A stretch of 19,144 nucleotides of DNA from Trachelipus rathkii (taxonomy: Eukaryota > Arthropoda > Malacostraca > Isopoda > Trachelipodidae): positions 1 through 19,144 of the forward strand of contig JABUQX010002549.1 in NCBI GenBank assembly GCA_015478945.1. Direction: 5' to 3'. Below the pieces are notes generated by a model, which saw only the letters and a program-made list of their open reading frames with translations, had not been told where the DNA came from and ran no database searches. Both the position numbers and the translations under genes were made by a program. Below, piece by piece: positions 1 through 12,250 of this stretch (positions are counted from its first letter, which is position 1; the number at the start of each line of letters is the position of its first letter).

Positions 1-264
1 TCAAAAAGCAGAAAGAGAATTTATTAATGTTAGGTGTCTTAAATTGACTTTTTTTTAAATGAAATTTCAATATTTGTTTTTATATACCAAATATTTCATT
101 AGTTTTGAAAACCTGTTTTAATAAAAAATTTTAACTTCTAAATTACGCTTTTTCTTAAATTTTCACATTACAAATTTAGAACTCTTAAAAGTACGATTTT
201 TCCTAAATTTCAACATTTGAAATTATTTGGTTAAATCTTAAAATTGAGTTTTTAACGGTATTTT
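1..264 (+). repeat. Partial monomer M0 at the left edge (type 4-like)
   Basis: The window opens inside segment d (tcaaaaagcagaaagag). The copy has gactttt instead of gacgttt, the mark of type 4, which normally precedes type 5 as it does here. The diagnostic attaat(a/t)g site is damaged by a short deletion (attaatgttagg), so the A/T form cannot be read. Confidence 0.6.
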
Positions 265-2427
265 CAGCATTTTAAAAAAAAATGTGTTTCATTGAAATGC
301 AATTTCAAAAAGCAGAAAAGTGAATTTATTAATAGTTTTAGGTGTCTTAAAATTGACGTTTTTTAATGAAATTTCAATATTTGTTTTTATATACAAAATA
401 TTTCATTAGTTGTGAAAACCTGTTTTAATAAAAAAATTTTAACTTCTAAAATTACGCTTTTGCTTAAATTTTCACATTACAAATTTAGAACTCTTAAAAG
501 TACGATTTTTCCTAAATTTCAACATTTGAAATTATTTGGTAAATCTTAAAATTGAGTTTTTAACGGTATTTTCAGCATTTGAAAAAATAATGTGTTTCAT
601 TGAAATGCAATTTCAAAAAGCAGAAAAGCGAATTTATTAATAGTTTTAGGTGTCTTAAATTGACGTTTTTTAATGAAATTTCAATATTTGTTTTTATATA
701 CCAAATATTTCATTAGTTGTGAAAACCTGTTTTAATAAAAAATTATAAATTCTAAAATTACGCTTTTTCTTAAATTTTCACATTACAAATTTAGAACTCT
801 TAAAAGTACGATTTTTCCTAAATTTCAACATTTGAAATTATTTGGTAAAAATTTCTTAAAATTGAGTTTTTAACGGTATTTTCAGCATTTGAAAAAAATA
901 ATGTGTTTCATTTGAAATGCAATTTCAAAAAAGCAGAAAAGAGAAATTATTAATTGTTTTAGGTTGTCTTAAATTGACGTTTTTTAATGAAATTTCAATA
1001 TTTGTTTTTATATACCAAATATTTCATTAGTTGTGAAAACCTGTTTTAATAAAAAATTTTAAACTTCTGAAATTACGCGCTTTTTCTTAAATTTTCACAT
1101 TACAAATTTAGAACTCTTAAAAGTACGATTTTTCCTAAATTTCAACATTTGAAATATTTTGTTAATCTTAAAATTGAGTTTTTAACGGTATTTTCAGCAT
1201 TTGAAAAAATAATGTGTTTCATTGAAATGCAATTTCAAAAAGCAGAAAAGAGAATTTATTAATAGTTTTAGGTGTCTTAAATTGACGTTTTTTTAATGAA
1301 ATTTCAATATTTGTTTTTATATACCAAATATTTCATTAGTTGTGAAAACCTGTTTTAATAAAAAATTTTAACTTTTAAAAATACGCTTTTGCTTAAATTT
1401 TCACATTACAAATTTAGAACTCTTAAAAGTACGATTTTTCCTAAATTTCAACATTTTTGAAATTATTTTGGCTAATTCTTAAAATTGAGTTTTTAACGGT
1501 ATTTTCAGCATTTGAAAAAATAATGATGTTTCATTGAAATGCAATTTCAAAAAGCAGAAAAGAGAATTTATTAATTGTTTTAGGTGTCTTACATTGACGT
1601 TTTTTAATGAAATTTCAATATTTGTTTTTATATACCAAATATTTCATTAGTTGTTAAAACCTGTTTTAATAAAAAATTTTAACTTCTAAAATTACGCTTT
1701 TTCTTAAATTTTCACATTACAAATTTAGAACCTTAAAAGTGCGATTTTTCCTAAATTTCAACATTTGAAATTATTTGATAATTCTTAAAATTGAGTTTTT
1801 AACGGTATTTTCAGCATTTGAAAAAATAATGTGTTTCATTGAAATGCAATTTCAAAAAGCAGAAAAGAGAATTTATTAATAGTTTTAGGTGTCTTAAATT
1901 GACGTTTTTTAATGAAATTTCAATATTTGTTTTTATATACCAAATATTTCATTAGTTGTGAAAACCTGTTTTAATTAAAAAATTTAACTTCTAAAATTAC
2001 GCTTTTTCTTAAATTTTCACATTACAAATTTAGAACTCTTAAAAGTACGATTTTTCCTAAATTTCAACATTTGAAATTATTTGGTAATTCTTAAAATTGA
2101 GTTTTTAACGGTATTTTCAGCATTTGAAAAAAAAATAATGTGTTTCATTGAAATGCAATTTCAAAAAGCAGAAAAGAGAATTTATTAATTGTTTTAGGTG
2201 TCTTAAATTGACTTTTTTTAATGAAATTTCAATATTTGTTTTTATATACCAAATATTTCATTAGTTGTGAAAACCTGTTTTAATAAAAAAATTTAATCTT
2301 CTAAAATTACGCTTTTTCTTAAATTTTCACATTACAAATTTAGAACTCTTAAAAGTACGATTTTTTCTAAATTTTAACATTTGAAATTATTTTGTAAATC
2401 TTAAAATTGAGTTTTTAACGGTATTTT
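265..2427 (+). repeat. Higher-order unit, seven monomers (M1-M7: 5-0-T-1-2-3-4)
   Basis: The seven copies start at 265, 573, 883, 1195, 1506, 1812 and 2118. M1 has aagtgaa, attaatag and cttttgctt (type 5, though with gcag rather than gctg). M2 has aagcgaa (type 0). M3 has attaattg (T). M4 has attaatag, cttttgctt and taattc (type 1). M5 has attaattg, ttacattg, gtgcg and taattc (type 2). M6 has agagaa and attaatag (type 3). M7 has attaattg, gactttt and ttgtaaatc (type 4). The A/T form alternates without a break from M2 to M7. Confidence 0.55.
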
Positions 2428-3654
2428 CAGCATTTGAAAAAAAAAAATGTTTCATTGAAATGCAATTTCAAAAAGCTGAAAAGTGAATTTATTAATAGTT
2501 TTAGGTGTCTTAAATTGATTTTTTTTAATGAAATTTCAATATTTGTTTTTATATACCAAATATTTCATTAGTTGTGAAAACCTGTTTTAATAAAAAATTT
2601 TAACTTCTAAAATTACGCTTTTGCTTAAATTTTCACATTACAAATTTAGAACTCTTAAAAGTACGATTTTTCCTAAATTTCAACATTTGAAATTATTTGA
2701 TTCTTAAAATTGATTTTTTAACGGTATTTTCAGCATTTGAAAAAATAATGTGTTTCATTGAAATGCAATTTCAAAAAGCAGAAAAGAGAATTTATTAATT
2801 GTTTTTGGTGTCTTAAATTGACGTTTTTTAATGAAATTTCAATATTTGTTTTTATATACCAATATTTCATTATTTGTGAAAACCTGTTTTAATAAAAAAA
2901 TTTAACTTCTAAAATTACGCTTTTTCTTAAATTTTCGCATTACAAATTTAGAACTCTTAAAAGTGCGATTTTTCCTAAATTTCAACATTTGAAATTATTT
3001 GGTAATTCTTAAAATTGAGTTTTTAACGTTATTTTTAGCATTTGAAAAAATAATGTGTTTCATTGAAATGCAATTTCAAAAAGCAGAAAAGAGAATTTAT
3101 TAATAGTTTTAGGTGTCTTAAATTGACGTTTTTTAATGAAATTTCAATATTTGTTTTTATATACCAAATATTTCATTAGTTGTGAAAACCTGTTTTAAAA
3201 AAAAAATTTAACTTCTAAAATTACGCTTTTTCTTAAATTTTCACATTACAAATTTAGAACTCTTAAAAGTACGATTTTTCCTAAATTTCAACATTTGAAA
3301 TTATTTTGGTAAATTCTTAAAATTGAGTTTTTAACGGTATTTTCAGCATTTGAAAAAATAATGTGTTTCATTGAAATGCAATTTCAAAAAGCAGAAAAGA
3401 GAATTTATTAATTGTTTTAGGTGTCTTAAATTGACTTTTTTTAATGAAATTTCAATATTTGTTTTTATATACCAAATATTTCATTAGTTGTGAAAACCTG
3501 TTTTAATAAAAAATTTAACTTCTAAAATTACGCTTTTTCTTAAAAATTTAGAACACTACAAATTTAAATTTATTTAAAATTTTTATTTTTCCTTAATTTT
3601 TAAAATTTTAAAATTTTTTTTGTAAATATATTAAAATTTTTTTTTTTAATGTTT
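2428..3654 (+). repeat. Higher-order unit, four monomers (M8-M11: 5/1-2-3-4)
   Basis: Copies start at 2428, 2731, 3036 and 3344. M8 combines type-5 marks (gctg, loss of tg in gtgtttc) with type-1 marks (cttttgctt, attc junction), so it looks like a 5/1 hybrid that replaces monomers 5-0-T-1. M9 has attaattg, tttttgg, gtgcg and cgcattac (type 2). M10 has agagaa and attaatag (type 3). M11 has attaattg and gactttt (type 4); its 3' half is the decayed patch from 3541. Confidence 0.5.
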
Positions 3655-3720
3655 TTTTTAGGAAAATAAAAAAAATTTATGTTTTCATTGAAAGCAATTT
3701 TCAAAAAGCGAAAACGTGGC
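3541..3720 (+). repeat. Decayed monomer stretch (homopolymer-rich)
   Basis: The array periodicity is kept, but segments a to d of one copy are barely recognisable. The sequence drifts to long A and T runs, the tacgc, tacga and aacgg CpGs are lost, the cagcattt anchor is gone, and order resumes at aacgtggcatttattaatag. No inserted element is visible. It is either a locally decayed copy or poor consensus sequence. Confidence 0.7.
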
Positions 3721-5494
3721 ATTTATTAATAGTTTAGGTGTCTTAAATTGACGTTTTGTAATGAAATTTTAATATTTGTTTTTATATACCAAATATTTCA
3801 TTAGTTGTGAAACTCTGTTTTAATAAAAAAATTTTAACTTCTAAAATTACGCTTTTTCTTAAATTTTCACATTACAAATTTAGAACTCTTAAAAGTAGGA
3901 TTTTTCCTAAATTTCAACATTTGAAATTATTTGGTAAATCTTAAAATTGAGTTTTAACGGTATTTTCAGCATTTGAAAAAATAATGTTTCATTGAAATGC
4001 AATTTCAAAAAGCAGAAAAGAGAATTTATTAATTGTTTTAGGTGTCTTAAATTGACGTTTTTTAATGAAATTTCAATATTTGTTTTTATATACCAAATAT
4101 TTCATTAGTTTTGAAAACCTGTTTTAATAAAAAAATTTAATTCTAAAATTACGCTTTTCTTAAATTTTCACATTACAAATTTAGAACTCTTAAAAGTACG
4201 ATTTTTCCTAAATTTCAACATTTGAAATTATTTTGTAAATTTTAAATTTAGTTTTAACGGTATTTTCAGCATTTGAAAAAAAAATGTGTTTCATTGAAAT
4301 GCAATTTCAAAAAGCAGAAAAGTGAAATTATTAATAGTTTTAGGCGTCTTAAATTGACGTTTTTTAATAAAATTTCAATATTTGTTTTTATATACCAAAT
4401 ATTTCTTTAGTTGTGAAAACCTGTTTTAATAAAAAATTTTAACTTCTAAAATTACGCTTTTGCTTAAATTTTCACATTACAAATTTAGAACTCTTAAAAG
4501 TACGATTTTTCCAAAATTTCAACATTTGAAATTATTTGGTAATTCTTAAAATTGAGTTTTTAACGGTATTTTCAGCATTTGAAAAAATAATGTGTTTCAT
4601 TGAAATGCAATTTCAAAAAGCAGAAAAGAGAATTTATTAATTGTTTTAGGTGTCTTAAATTGACGTTTTTTAATGAAATTTCAATATTTGTTTTTATATA
4701 CCAAATATTTCATTTGTTGTGAAAACCTGTTTTATAAAAAAATTTTACTTCTAAAATTACGCTTTTTCTTAAATTTTCACATTACAAATTTAGAACTCTT
4801 AAAAGTGCGATTTTTCCTAAATTTCAACATTTGAAATTATTTGGTAATTCTTAAAATTGAGTTTTTAACGGTATTTTCAGCATTTGAAAAAATAATGTGT
4901 TTTTTTGCATTGAAATTTCAATTCAAAAAGCAGAAATAAATTTATTAATAGTTTTAGGTGTCTTAAATTGACGTTTTTTAATGAAATTTCAATATTTGTT
5001 TTTATATACCAAATATTTCATTAGTTGTGAAAACCTGTTTTAATAAAAAAATTTAACTTCTAAAATTACGCTTTTTCTTAAATTTTCACATTACAAATTT
5101 AGAACTCTTAAAAGTACGATTTTTCCTAAATTTCAACATTTGAAATTATTTGGTAAATCTTAAAATTGAGTTTTAACGGTATTTTCAGCATTTAAAAAAA
5201 TAATGTGTTTCATTGAAATGCAATTTCAAAAAGCAGAAAAGAGAATTTATTAATTGTTTTAGGTGTCTTAAATTGACTTTTTTTTTAATGAAATTTCAAT
5301 ATTTGTTTTTATATACCAAATATTTCATTAGTTGTGAAAACCTATTTTAATAAAAAAATTTAAACTTCTAAAATTACGTTTTTTCTTAAATTTTCACATT
5401 ACAAATTTAGAATTCTTATAAGTACGATTTTTCCTAAATTTCAACATTTGAAATTATTTTGTAAATCTTAAATTTGAGTTTTTAACGGTATTTT
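3655..5494 (+). repeat. Higher-order unit, six monomers (M12-M17: 5-T-1-2-3-4)
   Basis: Copies start near 3655 and at 3967, 4267, 4573, 4878 and 5186. M12 has aacgtg, attaatag, gttttgtaatg and gaaactctg (type 5). M13 has attaattg and ttttgaaaac (T). M14 has aagtgaaa, attaatag, cttttgctt and taattc (type 1). M15 has attaattg, catttgttg and gtgcg (type 2). M16 has attaatag (type 3, with segment d damaged at 4908-4942). M17 has attaattg, catttaaaaa, gactttt and aatttgag (type 4). Type 0 is absent. Confidence 0.55.
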
Positions 5495-5752
5495 CAGCAT
5501 TTGAAAAAATAATGTGTTTCATTGAAATGCAATTTCAAAAAGCTGAAAAGTGAATTTATTAATAGTTTTAGGTGTCTTAAATTGACGTTTTTTAATGAAA
5601 TTTCAATATTTGTTTTTATATACCAAATATTTCATTAGTTGTGAAAACCTGTTTTAATAAAAAATTTTAACTTCTAAAATACGCTTTTGCTTAAATTTTC
5701 ACATACAAATTTATGAAACTGTTAAAAGTACGATTTTTTCCTAATTTCAACA

Positions 5753-5937
5753 TTGAAATTATTTGGTAAATCTTAAAATTGAGTTTTTAACGGTATTTTC
5801 AGCATTTGAAAAATTAATGTATTTCATTGAAATGCAATTTCGAAAAGCAGATAAGCGAATTTATTAATAGCTTTAGGTGTCCTAAATTGGCGTTTTTTAA
5901 TGAAATTTCAATATATGTTTTTATATACCAAATATTT
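5753..5937 (+). repeat. Type-0 monomer core, identical to 12804-12988
   Basis: These 185 bases match 12804-12988 at every position, including private variants not found together elsewhere: attaatgtatttc, cgaaaagcagataagcg, tagcttt, gtcctaaattggcg and atatatg. The two copies are 7,051 bp (23 monomers) apart. A third, partial relative lies at 18068 (cgaaaagcag, aagcgaa, aaaacttg). The sequence on each side of this copy is damaged. Confidence 0.85.
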
Positions 5938-6410
5938 TTTTTAGGTTGTAAAACTTGTTTTAATAAAAAAAATTTAATTCTAAAATTACGCTTTTTCTTA
6001 AATTTTAACATTACAAATTTAGAACTCTTAAAAGTACGATTTTTCCTAAATTTCAACATTTGAAATTATTTGTTAAATCTTGAAATTGAGTTTTTAACGG
6101 TATTTTCAGCATTTGAAAAAATAATGTGTTTCATTGAAACAATTTCAAAAGCAGAAAAGAGAATTTATTAATTGTTTTTGGTGTCTTAAATTGACGTTTT
6201 TTAATGAAATTTCAATATTTGTTTTTATATACCAAATATTTCATTAGTTGTGAAAACCTGTTTTAATAAAAAATTTTAACTTCTAAAATTACGCTTTTTC
6301 TTAAATTTTCACATTACAAATTTAGAACTCTTAAAAGTACGATTTTTCCTAAATTTCAACATTTGAAATTATTTTTGTAAATCTTAAAATTGAGTTTTTA
6401 ACGGTATTTT

Positions 6411-6698
6411 CAGCATTTGAAAAAATTGAAATGCAATTTCAAAAAGCAGAAAAGTGAATTTATTAATAGTTTTAGGTGTCTTAAATTGACGTTTTTAATG
6501 AAATTTCAATATTTGTTTTTATATACCAAATTTTTCATTAGGAAAACCTGTTTTAATAAAAAATTTTAACTTTTAAAATTACGCTTTGCTTAAATTTTCA
6601 CATTACAAATTTAGAACTCTTAAAAGTACGATTTTTCCTAAATTTCAACATTTGAAATTATTTGGTAATTCTTAAAATTGAGTTTTTAACGGTATTTT
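6411..6698 (+). repeat. Shortest monomer (M21, 288 bp)
   Basis: A deletion of about 12 bp removes the aatgtgtttcat region of segment d near 6426, and about 5 bp are lost from segment f (cattaggaaaacc for cattagttgtgaaaacc). The remaining sequence is a normal type-1 copy. Confidence 0.8.
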
Positions 6699-7627
6699 CA
6701 GCATTTGAAAAAAATAATGTGTTTCATTGAAATGCAATTTCAAAAAGCAGAAAAAAGAATTTATTAATTGTTTTAGGTGTCTTAAATTGACGTTTTTTAA
6801 TGAAATTTCAATATTTGTTTTTATATACCAAATATTTCATTTGTTGTGAAAACCTGTTTTAATAAAAAAAAATTTTAACTTCTAAAATTACGCTTTTTCT
6901 TAAATTTTCACATTACAAATTTAGAACTCTTAAAAGTACGATTTTTCCTAAATTTCAACATTTGAAATTATTTGGTAATTCTTAAAATTGAGTTTTTAAC
7001 GGTATTTTCAGCATTTGAAAAAATAATGTGTTTCATTGAAATGCAATTTCAAAAAGCAGAAAAGAGAATTTTATAATAGTTTTAGGTGTCTTAAATTGAC
7101 GTTTTTTTAATGAAATTTCAATATTTGTTTTTATATACCAAATATTTCATTAGTTGTGAAAACCTGTTTTAATTAAAAATTTAACTTCTAAAATTTCGCT
7201 TTTTCTTAAATTTTCACATTACAAATTTAGAACTCTTAAAATTACGATTTTTCCTAAATTTCAACATTTGAAATTATTTGGTAAATCTTAAAATTGAGTT
7301 TTTAACGGTATTTTCAGCATTTGAAAAAATAATGTGTTTCATTGAAATGCAATTTCAAAAAGCAGAAAAGAGAATATATTAATTGTTTTAGGTGTCTTAA
7401 ATTGACGTTTTTTAATGAAATTTCAATATTTGTTTTTATATACCAAATATTTCATTAGTTGTGAAAACCTGTTTGAATAAAAAATTTTATAACTTCTAAA
7501 ATTACGCTTTTTTCTTAAATTTTCACATTAAAAATTTTAAAATTTTAAAAGTATTATTTTTTCCTAAATTTTCAACATTTGAAATTATTTGGCAATTCTT
7601 AAAATTTTGAGTTTTTAACGGTATTTT

Positions 7628-8857
7628 CAGCATTTGAAAAAATAATGTTTCATTGAAATGCAATTTCAAAAAGCTGAAACGTGAATTTATTAATAGTTTT
7701 AGGTGTCTTAAATTGACGTTTTTGTTAATGAAATTTCAATATTTGTTTTTATATACCAAATATTTCATTAGTTGTGAAACTCTGTTTTAATAAAAAAATT
7801 TAACTTCTAAAATTACGCTTTTGCTTAAATTTTCACATTACAAATTTAGAACTCTTAAAAGTACGATTTTTCCTAAATTTCAACATTTGAAATTATTTGG
7901 TAAATCTTGAAATTGAGTTTTTAACGGTATTTTCAGCATTTGAAAAAATAATGTGTTTCATTGAAATGCAATTTCAAAAGCAGAAAAGCGAATTTATTAA
8001 TTAGTTTTAGGTGTCTTAAATTGACGTTTTTTAATGAAATTTCAATATTTGTTTTTATATACCAAATATTTCATTAGTTGTGAAAACCTGTTTTAAAAAA
8101 AAAAATTTTTAACTTCTAAAATTACGCTTTTTCTTTAAAAATTTTCACATTACAAATTTAGAACTCTTAAAAGTACGATTTTTCCTAAATTTCAACATTT
8201 GAAATTATTTTTGTAAATCTTAAAATTGAGTTTTTAACGGTATTTTCAGCATTTGAAAAAAAAATGTTTCATTGAAATGCAATTTCAAAAAGCGAAAAGT
8301 GAATTTATTTATAGTTTTAGGTGTCTTAAATTGACGTTTTGTAATAAAATTTCAATATTTGTTTTTTTTTAGTTTTCATTAGTTGTGAAAACCTTGTTTT
8401 AATAAAAAATTTAACTTTTAAAATATACGCTTTTGCTTAAATTTTCCCACATTACAAATTTAGAACTTCTTAAAAGTACGATTTTTCCAAAATTTCAAAA
8501 ATTTGAAATTATTTTGGTAATTCTTAAAATTGAGTTTTTAACGGTATTTTCAGCATTTGAAAAAATAATGTGTTTCATTGAAATGCAATTTCAAAAAGCA
8601 GAAAAGAGAATTTATTAATTGTTTTAGGTGTCTTAAATTGACGTTTTTTAATGAAATTTCAATATTTGTTCTTATATACCAAATATTTCATTAGTTGTGA
8701 AAACCTGTTTTAATAAAAAAATTTTAACTTCTAAAATTATCCTTTTTCTTAAATTTTCACATTACAAATTTAGAACTCTTAAAAGTACGATTTTTCCTAA
8801 ATTTCAACATTTGAAATTATTTGGTAATTCTTAATATTGAGTTTTTAACGGTATTTT
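7628..8857 (+). repeat. Partial higher-order unit (M25-M28: 5-0-1-2)
   Basis: Copies start at 7628, 7934, 8247 and 8551. M25 has gctg, aacgtgaa, gaaactctg and cttttgctt (type 5). M26 has aagcgaa (type 0) with an extra T at the A/T site (attaattag). M27 has aagtgaa, a T substitution in atttatag, cttttgctt and taattc (type 1). M28 has attaattg and taattc (type 2). The T monomer expected after type 0 is missing, and the order dissolves after M28. Confidence 0.45.
8361..8515 (+). repeat. Divergent patch within monomer M27
   Basis: The normally near-invariant ttttatataccaaatatt is replaced by a T run followed by agttttcatt, and several small insertions follow (accttg, aaatatacgc, cccacatt, gaacttct). 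The flanking sequence is normal. A reading frame over 8433-8618 arises from these indels and is not a gene. Confidence 0.65.
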
Positions 8858-11800
8858 CAGCATTTGAAAAAATAATGTGTTTCATTGAAATGCAATTTCA
8901 AAAAGCAGAAAAGTGAATTTATTAATAGTTTTAGGTGTCTTAATTGACGTTTTTTAATGAAATTTCAATATTTGTTTTTATATACCAAATATTTCATTAG
9001 TTGTGAAAACCTGTTTTAATAAAAAAATTTAACTTCTAAAATTACGCTTTTTCTTAAATTTTCACCATTACAAATTTAAAACTCTTAAAAGTACGATTTT
9101 TCCTAAATTTCAACATTTGAAATTATTTTTGTAAATCTTAAAATTGAGTTTTTAACGGTATTTTCAGCATTTGAAAAATTAATGTGTTTCATTGAAATGC
9201 AATTTTTAAAAAGCTGAAAAGTGAAATTATTAATAGTTTTTAGGTGTCTTAAATTGACGTTTTTTAATGAAATTTCAATATTTGTTTTTATATACCAAAT
9301 ATTTCATTAGTTGTGAAAACCTGTTTTAATAAAAAATTTTAACTTCTAAAATTACGCTTTTTCTTAAATTTTCACATTACAAATTTAGAACTCTTAGAAG
9401 TACGATTTTTCCTAAATTTCAACATTTGAAATTATTTGGTAAATCTTAAAATTGAGTTTTTAACGGTATTTTCAGCATTTGAAAAAATAATGTGTTTCAT
9501 TGAAATGCAATTTCAAAAAGCAGAAAAGTGAATTTATTAATAGTTTTAGGTGTCTTAAATTGACGTTTTTTAATGAAATTTCTATATTTGTTTTTATATA
9601 CCAAATATTTCATTAGTTGTGAAAACCTGTTTTAATAAAAAATTTTAACTTCTAAAATTACGCTTTTGCTTAAATTTTTTAACATTACAAATTTAGAACT
9701 CTTAAAAGTACGATTTTTCCTAAATTTCAACATTTGAAATTATTTTGTAAATCTTAAAATTGAGTTTTTAACGGTATTTTAAGCATTTGAAAAAATAATG
9801 TTTCATTGAAATGCAATTTCAAAAAGCTGAAAAGTGAATTTATTAATTGTTTTTGGTGTCTTAAATTGACGTTTTGTAATGAAATTTCAATATTTGTTTT
9901 TATATACCAAATATTTCATTAGTTGTGAAAACCTGTATTAATAAAAAATTTTAACTTCTAAAATTACGCTTTTTCTTAAATTTTCACATTACAAATTTAG
10001 AACTCTTAAAAGTACGATTTTTCCTCAATTTCAACATTTGAAATTATTTGTTAAATCTTGAAATTGAGTTTTTAACGGTATTTTCAGCATTTGAAAAAAT
10101 AATGTGTTTCATTGAAATGCAATTTCAAAAAGCAGAAAAGAGAATTTATTAATTGTTTTAGGTGTCTTAAATTGACGTTTTTTAATGAAATTTCAATATT
10201 TGTTTATATACCAAATATTTCATTAGTTGTGAAAACCTGTTTTATTAAAAAATTTTAACTTCTAAAATTACGCTTTTCTTAAATTTTCACATTGCAAATT
10301 TTAAACTCTTAAAAGTACGATTTTTCCTAAATTTCAACATTTGAAATTATTTGGTAAATCTTAAAATTGAGTTTTTAACGGTATTTTCAGCATTTGAAAA
10401 AATAATGTGTTTCATTGAAATGCAATTTCAAAAAGCAGAAAAGAGAATTTATTAATTGTTTTTAGGTGTCTTAAATTGACGTTTTTTAATGAAATTTCAA
10501 TATTTGTTTTTATATACCAAATATTTCATTAGTTGTGAAAACCTGTTTTAATAAAAAATTTAAACTTCTTAAAATTACGCTTTTTCTTAAATTTTCACAT
10601 TACAAATTTAGAACTCTTAAAAGTACGATTTTTCCTAAATTTAACATTTGAAATTATTTGGTAAATCTTAAAATTGAGTTTTTAACGGTATTTTCAGCAT
10701 TTGAAAAAATAATGTTTCATTGAAATGCAATTTCAAAAAGCTGAAAAGTGAATTTATTAATAGTTTTAGGTGCCTTAAATTGACGTTTTGTATTGAAATT
10801 TGAATATTTGTTTTTATATACCAAATATTTCATTAGTTGTGAAAACCTGTTTTAATAAAAAATTTTAACTTCTAAAATTTCGCTTTTTCTTAAATTTTCA
10901 CATTACAAATTTAGAACTCTTAAAAGTACGATTTTTCCTAAATTTCAACATTTGAAATTATTTGGTTAAATTCTTAAAATTGAGTTTTTAACGGTATTTT
11001 CAGCATTTGAAAAATTAATGTGTTTCATTGAAATGCAATTTCAAGAAGCTGAAAATTGAATTCATTAATAGTTTTAGGTGTCTTAAATTGACGTTTTGTA
11101 ATGAAATTTCAATATTTGTTTTTATATAACAAATATTTCATTAGTTGTGAAAACCTGTTTTAAAAAAAAAATTTTAACTTCTAAAATTACGCTTTTTCTT
11201 AAATTTTCACATTACAAATTTAGAACTCTTAAAAGTACGATTTTTCCTAAATTTCAACATTTGAAATTATTTGGTTAATCTTAAAATTGAGTTTTTAACG
11301 GTATTTCCAGCATTTGAAAAAATAATGTGTTTCATTGAAATGCAATTTCAAAAAGCAGAAAAGAGAATTTACTAATAGTTTTAGGTGTCTTAAATTGACG
11401 TTTTTTAATGAAATTTCAATATTTGTTTTTATATACCAAATATTTCATTAGCTGTGAAAACCTGTTTTAATAAAAAATTTTAACTTCCAAAATTACGCTT
11501 TTTCTTAAATTTTCACATTACAAATTTAGAACTCTTAGAAGTACGATTTTTCCTAAATTTCAACATTTGAAATTATTTTTTAAATCATAAAATTGAGTTT
11601 TTAATGGTATTTTCAGCATTTGAAAAAATAGTGTTTCATTGAAATGCAATTTCAAAAAGCTGAAAAGTGAATTTATTAATAGTTTTAGGTGTCTTAAACT
11701 GACGTTTTGTAATGAAATTTCAATATTTGTTTTTATATACCAAATATTTCATTAGTTGTGAAAACCTGTTTTAATAAAAAATTTTAACTTCTAAAATTAC

Positions 11801-12053
11801 GCTTTTTCTTAAATTTTCACATTACAAATTTAGAACTCTTAAAAGTACGATTTTTCCTAAATTTCAACATTTGAAAATATTTGGTAATTCTTAAAATTGA
11901 GTTTTTAACGGTATTTTCAGCATTTGAAAAAATAATGTGTTTCATTGAAATGCAATTTCAAAAAGCAGAAAAGTGAATTTATTAATTGTTTTAGGTGTCT
12001 AAAATTAACGTTTTTTAATGAAATTTCAATATTTGTTTTTATATACCAAATAT

Positions 12054-12069
12054 TTCATTAGTTCATTAG
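12054..12069 (+). repeat. 8-bp tandem duplication inside segment f of M39
   Basis: The sequence ttcattag is present twice in a row where all other copies have one. It accounts for the 313-bp length of this copy. Confidence 0.85.
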
Positions 12070-12099
12070 TTGTGAAAACCTGTTTTAATAAAAAATTTT

Positions 12100-12147
12100 A
12101 ACTTCTAAAATTACGCTTTTTCTTAAATTTTCACATTACAAATTTAG
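12100..12147 (+). repeat. Sub-repeat a of the monomer
   Basis: This segment runs aacttctaaaattacgc, then a T run, then cttaaattttcacattac. It aligns without large gaps to sub-repeat b next to it (aactcttaaaagtacga, T run, cctaaatttcaacattt). Its 48-bp length is a multiple of three, so open frames crossing a and b produce a repeated peptide (LKLRFFLNFNI then LKVRFFLNFNI), an independent sign of the internal duplication. The variant cttttGctt here, in place of cttttTctt, marks types 1 and 5; all eleven clear examples are in A-form monomers. Confidence 0.75.
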
Positions 12148-12198
12148 AACTCTTAAAAGTACGATTTTTCCTAAATTTCAACATTTGAAATTATTTGT
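12148..12198 (+). repeat. Sub-repeat b of the monomer
   Basis: This is the closest relative of segment a, sharing the order ctYttaaaa, tacg, T run, taaattt, cattt. Its 3' half carries the perfect dyad aatttcaa-cat-ttgaaatt (12174-12192). Variants used for typing lie here: gtAcg to gtGcg marks some type-2 monomers (1506, 2731, 4573, 16854). The b/c junction varies between ggtaaatc, ggtaattc, tgttaaatc and ttgtaaatc and is also type-linked. Confidence 0.75.
12174..12192. other. Perfect 8-bp dyad in sub-repeat b (example copy)
   Basis: The sequence aatttcaa-cat-ttgaaatt is an inverted repeat with 8-bp arms and a 3-base spacer. It recurs in nearly every monomer at the same place. It could form a short hairpin in single-stranded DNA or bind a dimeric protein; neither is shown. 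Confidence 0.6.
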
Positions 12199-12250
12199 AA
12201 TTCTTAAAATTGAGTTTTTAACGGTATTTTCAGCATTTGAAAAAATAATG
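12199..12250 (+). repeat. Sub-repeat c of the monomer
   Basis: This segment runs aatcttaaaattgag, T run, aacggtattttcagcattt, gaaaaaataatg. It aligns to b (actcttaaaagtacga, T run, cctaaatttcaacatttgaaa) and to e (gtcttaaattgacg, T run, aatgaaatttcaatatttg) along its length, with roughly two thirds of positions shared by eye. It contains the ttttcagcattt anchor used to number the copies. The change catttgaaaa to catttaaaaa marks type-4 copies at 5186, 15624 and 17467. Confidence 0.7.

Larger units (their letters stand above)
5495..7627 (+). repeat. Higher-order unit, seven monomers (M18-M24: 5-0-T-1-2-3-4)
   Basis: Copies start at 5495, 5800, 6107, 6411, 6699, 7009 and 7315. M18 has gctg, aagtgaa and cttttgctt (type 5). 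M19 has cgaaaagcagataagcg, gtcctaaattggcg and acttg (type 0). M20 has attaattg and tttttgg (T). M21 has aagtgaa, attaatag, ctttgctt and taattc (type 1). M22 has attaattg and catttgttg (type 2). M23 has agagaa and a damaged A site (tataatag) (type 3). M24 has attaattg but lacks the gactttt mark, so its type-4 call rests on position only. Confidence 0.55.

Noticed and set aside
5814..6059. Open frame of 81 codons on the minus strand
   Set aside because: It is antisense to the same satellite copy, rich in Lys, Phe, Asn and Leu as any AT-rich sequence would be, and broken in the equivalent copies elsewhere.
5827..6063. Open frame of 78 codons on the plus strand
   Set aside because: It lies wholly within satellite monomers, and its peptide is a translation of sub-repeats a and b. 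It exists only because indels in this damaged copy remove stops, and there is no codon bias or upstream signal.
8433..8618. Open frame of 61 codons on the plus strand
   Set aside because: It results from extra bases in the divergent patch at 8361-8515; intact monomers have stops in this frame.
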